A stretch of DNA of 64,000 bases, from positions 927,501 through 991,500 of the forward strand of contig OZ026557.1 of the NCBI GenBank assembly GCA_964020155.1, in the 5' to 3' direction. The stretch comes from Chondrilla cf. caribensis. Taxonomy: Eukaryota; Porifera; Demospongiae; Chondrillida; Chondrillidae. Positions 30,991 through 43,450 of the stretch are shown here, piece by piece (the first letter of the stretch is position 1; each line of letters starts with the position of its first letter). The position numbers were made by a program, and so were the translations under genes. Below the pieces are notes generated by a model. The model saw only the letters and a program-made list of their open reading frames with translations. It did not search any database and was not told the origin of the DNA.

Positions 30991-32318
30991 CAAATCTCAT
31001 ACACCACTACATTGGAATTACCATCAATATCAGTTTCTTACACACTCATATTAACACACATTCTGGTCACAGCTTATCAGATTATCTCAACTCAGTTACA
31101 AATCATTATAGTCAGATACACTACCACTATGAAATTGTGTAGTAGCATAGTTCGATTATCAACCACAACATTGTTGAATATCTCTATTTTATCAGTACAC
31201 CCATATTTGATCTTGATAAATAATTATTGTGTGATTGAATAATTCAAATTGTTACGATGCATGACTCTACAAACACAAGGTCATTCAGCCCTATACCTAA
31301 CTGGGATGACCACACATGCACACATGTATACATGAACATACGAACACACACAAGACACACATCATTGGTATTGAGAGTGATACATAGCCAATTCATGTAT
31401 GTACAGATAGTATCTATCTCAGCATGCCCCCCAGAAACAAACCTCAACATTCTCATAAAGATGCATATTATATAATATATACACAGGAAGTGAATGTTAC
31501 GATGAAAATCTGCCGACAATAGCACAAACTGCACAACTCTAACAGACAACATCTCCTCATGGTACTAACATACATAAGCAGATCCTCAAACTCACAAAGG
31601 AGCATCTATAATACAACATATAGCTTGGGACACATCTTATTGCACTCTGCATGTACCCACAACTAGAAAGCCAATGCTTATGGAGTGGTTTAGCTACATA
31701 TGCAGTTTATGTATATAAAAGCTCCATCATATGGTGACTATGGACTGAATATGACTCCTCCCAATAATGGCAGACATTTTGATGTTAATTAAACAATGGC
31801 TCAAAAGACAAATACCAATTATCAGACCTGTAGTGGAAAGAGTGCAGTAATATATATATAGAGCTTGGTATAAACTGTTATTCCTAACAACAGCCAGACA
31901 ATCAGTCTGGTGCACACCTTGGGTATGTAGTGTGTGCTTGGAAACAGCCAACCTTGGGGTTTGTTTCAAAGTACTCACTACATGCAAAGTTAATCAATAA
32001 AGTGTATCATTAGGACAGTTCATAGACTTCAATTAATGAGAAGAATCCCTTGAAATGTACAACTATGTGGATTCTTACAGAAAAATTAAATGGGTTCACC
32101 TTGTTATTGAATTAACCTGTTTACAGTTAATGGGTGACCTTCTCTTACACACACACCACATGTCCTATAGAGTCCACTTCACCATAGCTTATATTACACA
32201 AGTACAGGATGTACAGAATACTAACTACACACATACCTACAGTACTGGAGGGGGTTAACATACAAAGGACAGGACACTACCTGGATTACTGTATACTAAT
32301 GTGTCCACACTACAGGAC
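30991..32318. other. spacer between copies 7 and 8
   Basis: Array spacer. Around 31,440-31,990 it shares blocks with 40,040-40,790 and 50,270-50,870 (CACATCTTATTGCACTCTGC; GTGTGCTTGGAAACAGCCA). No gene seen. Confidence 0.6.
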
Positions 32319-32326
32319 TATATAAG
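32319..32326 (+). promoter_or_regulatory. TATA box, copy at 32388
   Basis: TATATAAG 69 bp upstream of the ATG. Confidence 0.8.
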
Positions 32327-32387
32327 ACAGACACACAGTTGACTCCAGGATATAGTTGGAGAGAGAGTGAGTGAACTAGTGAGGACC

Positions 32388-33593
32388 ATGGGATCAATCT
32401 TGATCACAGTCTTTCTACTCCTTCAACTGGTACTCCTTCCTATCTCTTACGCTCAAGAGAACAGATCTAGACAGTGTATAGACAATCCCACTGGATCCCT
32501 GCAGCTCAATGTTGATGTCCTTGGAGTTCCTGGACCACAAGGTCCCACTGGGGAGAAGGGAGACAAAGGAGAGATCGGAAGAACTGGAAACAAAGGGAAC
32601 AAAGGACAGAGAGGAAATATCGGGTTAGAGGGACCACCAGGTCCTATTGGACGAGCAGGTTCGCCAGGTCCACCAGGAATTCGAGGATATCCTGGAGCAG
32701 ATGGTCCCCCAGGTCCTCCAGGAGTAGCAGGATTACAAGGACCACCCGGGCCTCGTGGTCATCCGGGAGATACTGACTTGACTAAAGAAGAATTCAACAG
32801 AGTTACAACTACAGTCACTACTCAAGTCATTAACTTGATGAACTATTCCGATACTCTAGAGACACTAAAAGAGCTAACAGAATGCATGGAGGATGTGAAG
32901 ACTCAGCTGAGTGCTATCAAAACATTCATCGGATTGAAAAAGTGTAATATTACAGGTCTTTGGAGGCGTGTTGTGTACATCAACCCAACACTGTACAATA
33001 GCTGTCCTTCTGGTCTGCGTAAGGTGAACATACCCAACACTAACAAACAGGCTTGTGGAGGGACTGTAGACACTGGGTGTTCATCTGTTATCTTCACAGT
33101 GGATCAGAACTACACTGACATTTGTGGAATAGTCCAGGGATACCAGTTTGGTCACCCAGATGCATTTGGTGGAGATGTATCAAAGACTATTGATGACACC
33201 TACGTTGACGGCATCTCAATAACCCAGGGGTCTCCCAGGAGACACGTGTGGACCTACGCAGCTTATTGGCATGAAGGGAGTGGTGAGAAGTGTCCATGTG
33301 CAACATCTGATGGTAGAGTGGACCACCCTCCCCCTAGCTTTGTTGGTGATGACTACTATTGTGAGACTGGGTTTGTGTCAGGTGTTCGACGAGTAGCTTG
33401 GGAGGATCCTCTTTGGGATGGGAAGGGTTGTACTAGACCAGAAGATCGTTGTTGTCAAAGATTTGGATGGTTCCATAAGACAGTACCATTCAGTGATGAC
33501 CTCATTGAACTGCGTTGGTGTGAAGATAGCACTGTTGTGTCAGCACGTGGTGAAGACATATTTGCCGATTTGGTTGAAATTTGGGTCATGTGA
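32388..33593 (+). CDS. secreted collagen-like protein (copy 8)
   Basis: 401 residues. Signal peptide, Cys30, 28 Gly-X-Y triplets, a linker of the [21 protein letters not shown] type (with an extra Cys in ECM), and the Cys-rich domain. Variable segments read [29 protein letters not shown] and [12 protein letters not shown]; the last is the longest of the set. C-terminal class VEIWVM. The 3' flank (CAATCACATAAACAGTACCT) is shared with the copy at 41,177. Confidence 0.9.
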   Translation: MGSILITVFLLLQLVLLPISYAQENRSRQCIDNPTGSLQLNVDVLGVPGPQGPTGEKGDKGEIGRTGNKGNKGQRGNIGLEGPPGPIGRAGSPGPPGIRGYPGADGPPGPPGVAGLQGPPGPRGHPGDTDLTKEEFNRVTTTVTTQVINLMNYSDTLETLKELTECMEDVKTQLSAIKTFIGLKKCNITGLWRRVVYINPTLYNSCPSGLRKVNIPNTNKQACGGTVDTGCSSVIFTVDQNYTDICGIVQGYQFGHPDAFGGDVSKTIDDTYVDGISITQGSPRRHVWTYAAYWHEGSGEKCPCATSDGRVDHPPPSFVGDDYYCETGFVSGVRRVAWEDPLWDGKGCTRPEDRCCQRFGWFHKTVPFSDDLIELRWCEDSTVVSARGEDIFADLVEIWVM

Positions 33594-33849
33594 CAATCAC
33601 ATAAACAGTACCTACAGAGCACATACATATATAACATGTACATGTACTAGTACAATGTGTCTGTACATGTACTCAAAGAATTCATTAATCCTGCATCATG
33701 ATTGAGAAGTGATGAATTTGCAATGTGTCATTATACAGTATGATGTAAGCACAAGGTCATGCTCAGACCTATACTCAACTGGGATGACCAAACACACACA
33801 TGTACACATGAACACACCAACATACACAAAATACACATCATTGATATTG

Positions 33850-33995
33850 AGAGTGATAGTGACTTCTCGTTAATATGCCATAATTTGTTCTCAAAAAATA
33901 TGGTGGATTAACAAGTTTAGATTAAGTGGATATTCATTAGTACCTATAGATTATATTGGTACTGGGAAATTGTGGCAGATTAGAAGGTTTGGTAG
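33850..33995. mobile_element. decayed copy of the 160-bp MITE
   Basis: GACTTCTCGTTAATATGCCA at the left and TTGTGGCAGATTAGAAGGTT at the right parallel the ends at 57,806-57,967; the outer terminus is missing. Confidence 0.45.
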
Positions 33996-34420
33996 ATCTC
34001 GACATGACCCTCAGAAACAAATCTTCACATTCTCACAAACTGTGACAAGATCAAGCATGTTAAAGTGAAGTATTGCAAAATATACGTACTATGTGACAAG
34101 TAGGCTTACTATATATTATCCTTGGATGCGAGCTGCTATGCAATACTATGCAACACCGGTAGCATCACCCAATATCAAGCATGATATAGTGAAGTATTGC
34201 AAGGTATACGACATTAGACATTGAGGTTCACACTACGATCACAACACAGGCACCCCAATACAATCAAAAGGCACTGAAATGTTAATGATGATGCATAATA
34301 ATATCTCTACAGGTTCAAGGATCCATGTTACGTATATTATACAAGTAACAACGACTGCCATCTCTCACGCACACCAACCTGCAGTATACGAGTATTCAAC
34401 ACACAACACCACTGACTCAC

Positions 34421-34541
34421 CTGCTAGATTCTGCTATGGCCATCCTGTGGAGAGAGGAGTCCCAGAACTTCCTCAATATCACGGAGATGTGGTAGCGAGT
34501 AGCGTCAAAGAAGTCCGGAACGCACTCTATCCTCCCATAGC
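34421..34541 (-). pseudogene. UBE4B-type internal exon (block C)
   Basis: Acceptor CTAG, then codons ending in DFFDATRYHISVILRKFW and SSLHRMAIAESSR, then donor GTGAGT. The exon itself is intact. In this block the downstream U-box exons are missing, so it is listed as part of a broken copy. Confidence 0.65.
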
Positions 34542-34660
34542 CTAGTAATCCGGAATCACGCGTTCACACACGAGCAGTGTTAGTAAACTGGTCACTGTGA
34601 GCACAGACACTGTATACTTGAAGTAGACTAACGATCACGGAGTTTACAGAGTAGAATAAC

Positions 34661-34774
34661 ATGGCGTTGAAGATCGAGGACGAAATCAGCTTCGAGAAAC
34701 CTTGTGAATTCGAAATCAACAGTTACCAAGAAAAATGGCGCGTACAGAATACTCCACATAAACCACCTAATTAA
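34661..34774 (+). CDS. short recurring ORF (block C copy)
   Basis: 37 codons from ATG in ATAACATGGCG, reading MALKIEDEISFEKPCEFEIN and onward. It has a 6-bp in-frame insertion relative to the 43,005 copy, then diverges after EKWR where about 270 bp is inserted in this block and in the 58,940 block. Confidence 0.3.
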   Translation: MALKIEDEISFEKPCEFEINSYQEKWRVQNTPHKPPN

Positions 34775-35039
34775 AACCGGTTACGTAGCAAAGAGTATCT
34801 ATAATTGAACTGTGCCCGTACAGAAAGAAACGTCATTTTTAAGTGACAAGACACATGAAACAATATTTTTCATTGCAATGCAAATAGTGAAACATGGATG
34901 GAAAACTCGGACTCAGGACTATAATCCGATGTTGCAATAGGTTGAAAGAGTTTCTCGGAAAATTTTAACCAAATTGATCACAATGTAACATAATAATACT
35001 CTGTTTATTTCAACTGATAAACTGGGAGATCCCCCACGA

Positions 35040-35474
35040 ATAATTCACACATATTATTATATTATTACAGTATGTATAATCTTATATATAATATATATTT
35101 ATATAATAATGATATTAAATACCTGTATAATATATAAAGATGTATATACATATCAAAATATACATACCTGCAGAATTATATATTATAATAGTACTAATCC
35201 TATATATATTATAGTATAAATTCTACTTTCTGATCATGATCCCATTATTTCATTACTATTAGTCCTATATTATCGTATAAATTCTATACTTTCTGATCCC
35301 ATTCTTATTACACAGCATATCAATAGGACATGTACACAACAGTCATACTGTTCACATCAATAAATAATTACATGCTTCATGCAGGAGGATTATCATTGTC
35401 AGAGAATACAACATTGAAGGCAATAGAAGATGACATTAAGACATTGGTTGTGAGCCCTTCATTTTGGAATGTAT
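35040..35474. other. AT-rich stretch and UBE4B 3' flank remnant
   Basis: AT-rich to about 35,270. Then 35,300-35,470 matches the sequence after the UBE4B stop in block D (ATACAACATTGAAGGCAATA; CATTGGTTGTGAGCCCTTC). It breaks off at the exon remnant at 35,475, so the last, U-box and VKRL exons were deleted. Confidence 0.6.
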
Positions 35475-36122
35475 AAGATCTCCTTCCTGTAGGACCTCTG
35501 TGGGGAGGTACGTACATGCTGTGAGTAGCGGCTATGCACTATAATGTATGTAGTTACAAGTTTGTTGCTGCACGTACTCCTGCATGTACTTGAGACCCTC
35601 TCGTGTAGTGTGCGTTGTGCTTACAATTTATGTTTGATCAGTACTGTACACTGGTACTGCATTGTGAGTGTAATACTATAAGTGCATGCATGTACGTACG
35701 TATGTACTGAGTGCAATGTGTGCAGAAGTCAGGTACGTGTGCACATTACATACTGTGTGCACTGTGCTAGTACTTTCAGTACTGTGTACTCATATACGTA
35801 CGTACATACATATGTACATATGCATATGCTGTATTGACTGTGTGTATCACATGTACTGTATTCACTGTATATACTATACAGTCTGTATCAGAAGTACTGT
35901 ATGATTCACATGTACTGCATAGTTGTATACTGTGTGCACTGTCTGTAAGTACGTACCATACATGTACCAAATGTAGAGTACATTTGCAGTGTTCTGTGCA
36001 CACCTCACCTCATCACTGGCTACTGCTCTTGCAAAGAGGTCACACTCCAGATTGAGGTAGATGTCAGAGAGTTGTCCCAACAAGTGCTTGGGGTCAAAAC
36101 CATACTTCTCTGGCTCCTTAAC
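35475..36122 (-). pseudogene. UBE4B: UBE4B-like exons (block C), with the full EKYGFDP exon
   Basis: Minus strand: exon 36009-36122 is 38 codons, [20 protein letters not shown] and onward to AVASDE, with acceptor CTTACAG and donor GTGAGG. It matches the conserved segment just upstream of the U-box region of UBE4B. It is the only complete copy of this exon in the window; all other blocks keep just its last seven or so codons. The next exon is reduced to 35475-35497 (RSYRKEI) and later exons are absent. Confidence 0.75.
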
Positions 36123-36474
36123 CTGTAAGACCAGGTAAAATAGAGGTGTGTGTGTGTGCATGTGTGTGTGTATGTGTGTGTCATGTACACTTAAAAATGT
36201 AGACACTGCACATATATACCTGTACTCAAGAATACATATATACTCTATATGATACAGTCCAACGTACAGTGTACAAAGTGTAGCATTGGGACAGTTCATA
36301 GACTTCATTTAATGAGAAAAACCACTTGAAATGGACATCTTACGTACATGGTTTCTCAAACAAATTGGGTTCACCTTGTTACTTAACTTGTCTACAGATG
36401 GTTGACATGACGGACAAAATCGCACACACATGCATGCACATGTACACACACGCAAACGCAAACACATGCACTAC

Positions 36475-36535
36475 AGGACTTTCTAAGACAGACGCATAGT
36501 TTTGTGGAGTTGGCTGAGATTTGGGTCATGTAACT
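36475..36535 (+). pseudogene. collagen-like gene reduced to promoter edge plus last codons
   Basis: CTACAGGACTTTCTAAGACA (promoter with a damaged TATA box, TTTCTAAG) is followed within about 15 bp by TTTTGTGGAGTTGGCTGAGA and TTTGGGTCATG, the last codons of the family. The stop is changed to TAA and the usual 3' flank follows. About 1.2 kb between promoter and last codons is missing. Confidence 0.75.
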
Positions 36536-36756
36536 AATCTCATACACCATCACATTAGGGAATTAGTATCAGTTTCTTACACACTCATATTAACACACAT
36601 TGTTTCACACTTGTATTGAATTTATTACACATTCTGGTCATCAGATTATCTCAACTTGGTGACAAATCATTACAGTCAGACACTGGAGGGGGTTAACATA
36701 CAAAGGACAGGTCACCACCTGGGTTACTGTATACTAATGTGTCCACACTACAGGAC

Positions 36757-36764
36757 TATATAAG
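36757..36764 (+). promoter_or_regulatory. TATA box, copy at 36826
   Basis: TATATAAG 69 bp upstream of the ATG; intact although the reading frame is broken. Confidence 0.75.
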
Positions 36765-36825
36765 ACAGACACACAGTTGACTCCAGGATATAGTTGGAGA
36801 GAGAGTGAGTGAACTAGTGAGGACC

Positions 36826-38014
36826 ATGGGATCAATCTTGATCACAGTCTTCCTACTCCTTCAACTGGTACTCCTTCCTATCTCTTACGCTCGAGAACAG
36901 ATCTAGACAGTGTATAGACAATCCCACTGGATCGCTGCAGCTCGATGTCCTTGGGGTTCCTGGACCACAAGGTCCCTCTGGGGAGAAAGGAGACAAAGGC
37001 GACGTTGGAAGTACTGGAAACAAAGGGGAAAAAGGGCAAAGAGGATTTGTCGGGTCAAATGGACCACCAGGTCCCATTGGACGAGCAGGTTTACCAGGTC
37101 CACCAGGGAGACAGGGACAGCAAGGAACAGATGGTCCACCAGGTCCCCCAGGAGTAGCAGGATTACAAGGACCACCCGGGCCTAGCTGTCATTCGGGAGA
37201 TAATGACTTTACAACTACAGTCACTACTCAAGTCATCAACTTGATGAACTATTCTGATACTCTAAAGACAATAAAAGAGCTAACAGAAAGTCTAGAGGAT
37301 GTGAAGACACGATTAACTGCAGTAGAAAGAATGTCAGTGGACAAGAACACGACAAACCAAGTAATCACATCAAACTCCAAATGCAACATTACAGGTCCAT
37401 GGAGGCGTGTTGTGTACATCAATCCAACACTGTACAATAGCTGTCCTTCTGGTCTGCGTAAGGTGAACATACCCAACACTAACAAACTGGCTTGTGGGGG
37501 GATTGTAGACAGAGGCTGTTCATCTGTTAACTTCACAGTGGATCAGAACCACACTGACATTTGTGGAATAGTCCAGGGATACCAGTTCAATACTCCTGAT
37601 GGCTTTTCTCGATCAACTATTGATGACATCTACGTTGAGGGCATCTCAATAACCCGGGGGTCTCCCAGGAGACACGTGTGGACCTACGCAGCTTATGCCT
37701 ATGAAGAATACTCTGGGCAGTGTCCATGTGCAACATCTAATGGTGGAGCAGCCAGTCCTCCACCTAGCTTTGTTGGTGATGACTACTATTGTGAGACTGG
37801 GTTTGCGTCATTAAAACATGGTTTATCTTGGGAGGATCCTCTCTGGGACGGGAAGGGTTGTATTAGACCAGAAGATCGTTGTTGTCAAAGATTTGGATGG
37901 TTCCATAAGACAGTACCATCCAGTGATGACCACATTGAACTGCGTTGGTGTGCAGGAGACATACGATTTGGTGAAGATATATTTGCAGATTTGGTTGAAA
38001 TTTGGGTCAAGTGA
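36826..38014 (+). pseudogene. collagen-like copy 9, 2-bp deletion
   Basis: ATG 36826 is followed by the usual signal peptide, but GCTCAAGAGAACAG of the other copies is GCTCGAGAACAG here. The 2-bp loss shifts the frame and stops it at TAG 36904-36906 after 26 codons. From there the correct frame is fully open to the family stop at 38014, including collagen, linker and all cysteines. It is nearly identical to copy 5 (22,159), with the same CHS break at the end of the collagen part and the same WVK terminus. The lesion is very recent, or possibly an assembly error. Confidence 0.85.
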
Positions 38015-39387
38015 CAATAACATGCACATCACCTACAGAACACATATATACATACAGTAACATGTAATACTACCTTTGTGTGTCTGTTAATGGAAGTGTA
38101 CTTTGAATAATTCATTATTTTGAGCTTTAGTTGTGCCGAAAATTCGATATTCAGTTAACAGTGGACGATTTTATAATTTAGGCATTAAATTACCTAACTT
38201 AGCTGACCACACATAAATACACATGTTTACATGAACATACATGTCACTAGATACACACCATTGATACAATCAGTGATAATAATAGACAGTACATAAATGT
38301 ATGCATGCTTATAGTGTCTCTCGTAACATGTGCTTTGTAAAACAAACTGAAATTCACACAAAGGTAAATACTACTATAATCTTACAGCAATTGTGTGTTT
38401 ATCATCATAGTTAAGAACACATACATGTACTGTATCATATGTACGTATACTTGAATACGTACTATTACCATTATACAACAGTATACAGTACTTCAAGGGT
38501 ACACAAACCTCCAAGATGCTACTTTGGATGGCTTCTCCTCACAACATGACCAGAGTAACACACAACATCATTAGCAACTCCACACATTACAAAGGATTCC
38601 AATCAGACCATGTGTGAGCACAAATGTTCATCAGACCTGTATGGACACACCATAGGCAAACCTGGATGGGTGTACATCCACATTCTCATAATCGTGTATA
38701 AATACAATGATGCTGAATGTAATATGCTTCTGGTTGTGATAACACACAGAGGACATGAGTCATATAACTAGTACCAGTGTGTGCAAGTCTCAGGAAATGA
38801 TTGTTGTAACTTAATACACATGTCAAGAGTGGGAGGAAGGTGACCACAAAATTGCAGTTCACCAGACAAATGTTTCAGGTCACTATATACAATATTGCAG
38901 AGATTTTCACGAGAAATGTACACACACATACAGTACAGTGTGAGTGAGAGTATGTGTAGTACTGATGTGAGTCAAGTTGGTAGGTACAGTACAACTCCGT
39001 TAGGACAAATGTACATACACACATGCTCCAGAACTTGTTTCATTTACACATTTTACTTGGTCCCCGGCTGATGTACACTTTGTATGCTCAGTATGGTATT
39101 GCATACAGAAAGTACAGAATATATAAGTAAACTCTTAAAAGTGCTCACTATGAAGGTTGACCTGTACACACAGAACACATGTCATCATTAGTTGTACAGT
39201 GTGTGTTTTGAGATCATTTCTACTTTTAGTTAGTCTGAGGATAATCCATTGTATTTGACAATGGATAATCAATTGTATTTGAGCCACAGACCACTATTTC
39301 AAACTTATCACTAAAGAAACATTGTAAATGTTCTATCAATTCTATATGGATTCTCACAGAAAATGGGTTCACCTTGTTATTGAATTA
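38015..39387. other. spacer, duplicate of 23,350-24,690
   Basis: Second copy of the flank after copy 5, with the same ordered blocks and only scattered changes. It stops at GTTATTGAATTAAC, where the next fragment begins. No gene seen. Confidence 0.7.
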
Positions 39388-39558
39388 ACGGGAAGGGTTG
39401 TACTAGACCAGAAGATCGTTGTTGTGAAAGATTTGGATGGTTCCATAAGACAGTACCATCCAGTAATGACCATGCACATTGAACTGCGTTTGTGTGTGGA
39501 TCAAGTGCTGAGCAATGAAGACATTTTTGTGGATTTAGCTGAGATTTGGGTCATGTAA
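39388..39558 (+). pseudogene. 3' end fragment of collagen-like gene (copy 10)
   Basis: Array upstream sequence (TTGTTATTGAATTAAC) is fused to GGGAAGGGTTGTACTAGACC in the last fifth of the gene. The rest (GFGWF-like segment to EIWVM) follows, with a 4-bp insertion (GACCATGCACATTGAA for GACCACATTGAA) that shifts the frame and a stop changed to TAA. It has no promoter or start. Confidence 0.8.
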
Positions 39559-41107
39559 CAAATCTCATACACCATCACATTTGGGAATTAGCATCGATAT
39601 CAGTTTCTTACACATTCATAATATTATTATCACACATTCTAGTCACAGCTTATAATATCAGATTATCTCAACTCAGTTACAAATCATTATAGTCAGATAC
39701 ACTACCATTATGACATTGTGTAGTGGCATAGTTTGATCATCATCCACAACATTAATTGTTGAATATCTCTATGTTATCAATACACCCATACCTTGTATAA
39801 ATAATCATGTCTTGTCTTGTCCCCATATCTTGCTAAATAATTGTGTGATTGAATAATTCAAATTGTTATGATGCATGATTCTACAAACACGAGGTCATTC
39901 AGCCCTATACCTAACTGGGATGACCACATACACACACATGTACACATGACCATACGAACACACGCACAAGATACACATTATTGGTACTAAGAGTGATACA
40001 TAGCCAATGCATGTATGTACAGATAGTATCTATCTCAGCATGCCCCTCAGAAACAAACCTCAACATTCTCATGCATAAAGATACATATTATATATATAAT
40101 ATATACAGGAAGTGAATGTTACGATGAAAATCTACTGACAATAGCACAAACTGCACAACTCTAACAGATAACATCTTCTCACGTTGTTAACGTACATAAG
40201 CAGATCCTCTACCTCACAAAGGAGCATCTATGAATCAACCTATAGCTGGGGACACATCTTATTGTACTCTGCATGTACCCACAACTAGAAAGCTAAGCTT
40301 ACGTAGAGGTCTAGCTATTATGTGCAATTTATGTATATAAAAGCTCCATGATATAGTGACTGTGGACTGAATATGACATTACCCCCAAAAATGGCAGATA
40401 TATATTTTGATGTTAAGAAACAACAGCTTGTAAGACAGAAGAACATACACATATTATGTATCTTAATTCTATGAATTTGTAGCAGTGCATGCACCTGTGC
40501 AAAATATATATCATGTTATTATCACATGCACAGAATAATTACATACAGTAACATTGCATATGTTTGTACTCATGTGCACAATAGGTAGTAGAGAAATTAG
40601 TCAACATACATATATATACTGTAGTGGAAAGAGTGCACCAATATAGAGTTTGACGCAAACCATAATATTATGCATCATTCCTCACACCAGCCAGCCAATC
40701 AGTCTGGTGCACACTGGGTATGTAGTGTGTGCTTGGAAACAGCCAGCCTTGGGATTTGTTACAAAGTACACACTACATGCAAAGTTAATCAATAAAGTGT
40801 ATCATTAGGACAGTTCGTAGACTTCACATAATGAAAAGAATCACTTATAATGTAGAACTATATTGATTCTCACAGAAAATAGTTTTACCTTGTTATTGAA
40901 TTAACCTGTTTACAGTTAATGGATGACCTTCTCTTACACACACACCACATGTCCTATAGAGTCCACTTCACCACAGCTTATATCACACAAGTACAGGATG
41001 TACAGAATACTAACTACTCACATACCTACAGTACTGGAGGGGGTTAACATACAAAGGACAGGTCACTACCTGGGTTACTGTATACTAATGTGTCCACACT
41101 ACAGGAC
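39559..41107. other. spacer between copies 10 and 11
   Basis: Array spacer sharing blocks with 31.0-32.3 and 49.5-51.1 kb, ending in the promoter-upstream block. No gene seen. Confidence 0.6.
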
Positions 41108-41115
41108 TATATAAG
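41108..41115 (+). promoter_or_regulatory. TATA box, copy at 41177
   Basis: TATATAAG 69 bp upstream of the ATG. Confidence 0.8.
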
Positions 41116-41176
41116 ACAGACACATAGTTGACTCCAGGATATAGTTGGAGAGAGAGTGAGTGAACTAGTGAGGACC

Positions 41177-42349
41177 ATGGGATCAATCTTGATCACAGTC
41201 TTCCTACTCCTTCAACTGGTACTCCTTCCTATCTCTTACGCTCAAGAGAACAGATCTAGACAGTGTATAGACAATCCCACTGGATCCCTGCAGCTCAATG
41301 TTGATGTCCTTGGAGTTCCTGGACCACAAGGTCACACTGGGGTGAAGGGAGACAAAGGAGAGATCGGAAGAACTGGGAACAAAGGCGACAAAGGACAGAG
41401 AGGAACTATCGGGTTAGATGGACCACCAGGTCCCATTGGACTAGCAGGTTCACCAGGTCCACAAGGAGTTCGAGGATATCCTGGACCAGATGGTCCCCCA
41501 GGTCCCCCAGGAGTAGCAGGATTACGAGGACCATCCGGGCCTCGTGGTCATCCGGGAGATACTGACTTGACTAAAGAAGAATTCAACAGAATTACAACTA
41601 CAGTCACTACTCAAGTCATCAACTTGATGAACTATTCCGATACTCTGAAGACAATAAAAGAGCTAACAGAACGATTGGAGTTAGTTGAAACATCATCAGA
41701 CTATAAGTGTAACACTACAGGTCCATGGAGGCGTGTTGTGTACATCAACCCAACACTGTACAATAGCTGTCCTTCTGGTCTGCGTAAGGTGAGCATACCC
41801 AACACTAACAAACAGGCTTGTGGAGGGACTGTAAACAGCGGCTGTTCGTCTGTTAACTTCACAGTGGATCAGAACTACACTAACATTTGTGGAATAGTCC
41901 AGGGATACCAGTTCTACAGTCCGGATGGCTTTTATGACCGTTCGTCTCACACTATAAACAGCACTTACGTGGACGGTATCTCAATAACCCAGGGTTCACC
42001 CAGGAGACACGTGTGGACGTATGCAGCCTATTGGCATGAAGGTTATTTTACGAAGTGTCCATGTGCAACATCTGATGGCAGAGTATCCTACCCTCCACCT
42101 AGCTTTGTTGGTGATGACTACTATTGTGAGACTGGGTTTGTGTCAGGTGCTCAACGAGTAGCTTGGGAGGATCCTCTTTGGGATGGGAAGGGTTGTACTA
42201 GACCAGAAGATCGTTGTTGTCAAAGATTTGGATGGTTCCATAAGATAGTACCATCCAGTGATGACCACATCGAACTACGTTGGTGTGGAGATAGGGCATT
42301 GACTGATGAAGATATATTAGCTAATTTGGTTGAAATTTGGGTCATGTGA
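41177..42349 (+). CDS. secreted collagen-like protein (copy 11)
   Basis: 390 residues. Signal peptide, Cys30, 28 Gly-X-Y triplets, short [13 protein letters not shown] linker, Cys-rich domain. Variable segments read [30 protein letters not shown] and GDRALTDED, and the otherwise constant TIDDTYVDG is TINSTYVDG, adding an Asn-X-Thr sequon. The linker matches copies 7 and 12, but the C-terminus (NLVEIWVM) and 3' flank match copy 8, so this gene is a mosaic. Confidence 0.9.
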   Translation: MGSILITVFLLLQLVLLPISYAQENRSRQCIDNPTGSLQLNVDVLGVPGPQGHTGVKGDKGEIGRTGNKGDKGQRGTIGLDGPPGPIGLAGSPGPQGVRGYPGPDGPPGPPGVAGLRGPSGPRGHPGDTDLTKEEFNRITTTVTTQVINLMNYSDTLKTIKELTERLELVETSSDYKCNTTGPWRRVVYINPTLYNSCPSGLRKVSIPNTNKQACGGTVNSGCSSVNFTVDQNYTNICGIVQGYQFYSPDGFYDRSSHTINSTYVDGISITQGSPRRHVWTYAAYWHEGYFTKCPCATSDGRVSYPPPSFVGDDYYCETGFVSGAQRVAWEDPLWDGKGCTRPEDRCCQRFGWFHKIVPSSDDHIELRWCGDRALTDEDILANLVEIWVM

Positions 42350-42745
42350 CAATCACATAAACGGTAGCTACAGAACTCATACTTAATGTACATGTATTTG
42401 AAGAATTCATTAACCCTACATTATGATTGAGAAGTGATGAGTTAGTGATGTGTGGCTATGAAGTGTAATGTAAACATGAGGTCACTCAGTGACTCGTGAT
42501 GAGTAGGCTTACTATTGCATATGCGAGCTGCCATGCATTACTACTGTACAATTATAGTGAAGTATTGCAAGGTATACGACATTAGGCATGAGGTTCACAC
42601 TACAATGATAATAATAATATCTTTACTAGTTCAAGGATCTAGCTAGCTATAATATGCTATATTATACAAGTAACAACGACTACCATCTCTCACGCACACC
42701 AACCTGCAGTATACGAGTATTCAACACACAGCGCTACTGACTTAC
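42350..42745. other. 3' flank of copy 11 and unit boundary
   Basis: Short array flank, then boundary sequence shared with 15.2, 34.2 and 58.5 kb. No gene seen. Confidence 0.6.
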
Positions 42746-42873
42746 CTGCTAGACTTTGCTATGGCCATCCTGTGGTGAGAGGAGTCCCAGAACTTCCTCA
42801 ATATCACGGAGATGTGGTAGCGAGTAGCGTCAAAGAAGGTCGGAGCGCAGTCTATCCTCCCATCTCTCATAGC
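42746..42873 (-). pseudogene. UBE4B-type internal exon (block D)
   Basis: Carries the same core as the 34,421-34,541 exon, ATRYHISVILRKFW, but the donor is GTAAG, the 3' end has changes (AAAGTCTAG), a 7-bp insertion CATCTCT lies near 42,861, and the acceptor side is altered. It lies downstream of this block's stop codon in minus-strand order, so it belongs to a neighbouring unit. Confidence 0.55.
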
Positions 42874-43004
42874 CCAGTAATCTTGAATCACGCGTTCACA
42901 CACGAGCAGTGATAGCTAGTAAACTGGTCACTGTGAGCACAGACACTGTATACTTGAAGTAGACTAACGATTACGGAGTTTATATAATTACAGAGTAAAA
43001 GAAC

Positions 43005-43157
43005 ATGGCGCCGAAGATCGAGGACGAAATCAGCTTCGAGAAACCTTGTGAAATCAATAGCTATCACGAAAAATGGCGCGGACATACTCTGTTTATTCCA
43101 ACTGATAAACTAAGAGATCCCCACAGAAGGAAAATGTCATGCAATTTCTGTAAATGA
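43005..43157 (+). CDS. short recurring ORF, longest copy
   Basis: 50 codons from ATG in GAACATGGCGCCG. The product starts MAPKIEDEISFEKPCEINSY, continues EKWRGHTLFIPTDKLRDP and ends SCNFCK. Charged, no signal peptide or membrane segment, and not recognised. Copies at 15,690, 34,661 and 58,940 keep the start and first ~15 residues but diverge later. It could be the first exon of a lost gene carried in the duplicated unit. Confidence 0.35.
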   Translation: MAPKIEDEISFEKPCEINSYHEKWRGHTLFIPTDKLRDPHRRKMSCNFCK

Positions 43158-43450
43158 GTATAAAACATCACTGAAGCAGAACATGATGGAATGCAGTGTG
43201 TCTAGATCTGTTTCTGAGTACATGTGTATATATTTTTATTATATTATTAATATTAATGTGTTTAAATATGGACCTTAAAGCTATAGTTCAGACATAATAT
43301 TACATTATGTATAATATATAATATACTTATATACATTATAATGATACTAAATACCTGTATAACATATAAATAATAAAGGTGCATGGATCATAATAATATT
43401 ATATATACCTGCAGAATTATAATGTATACATTATTACTATATATACTATA

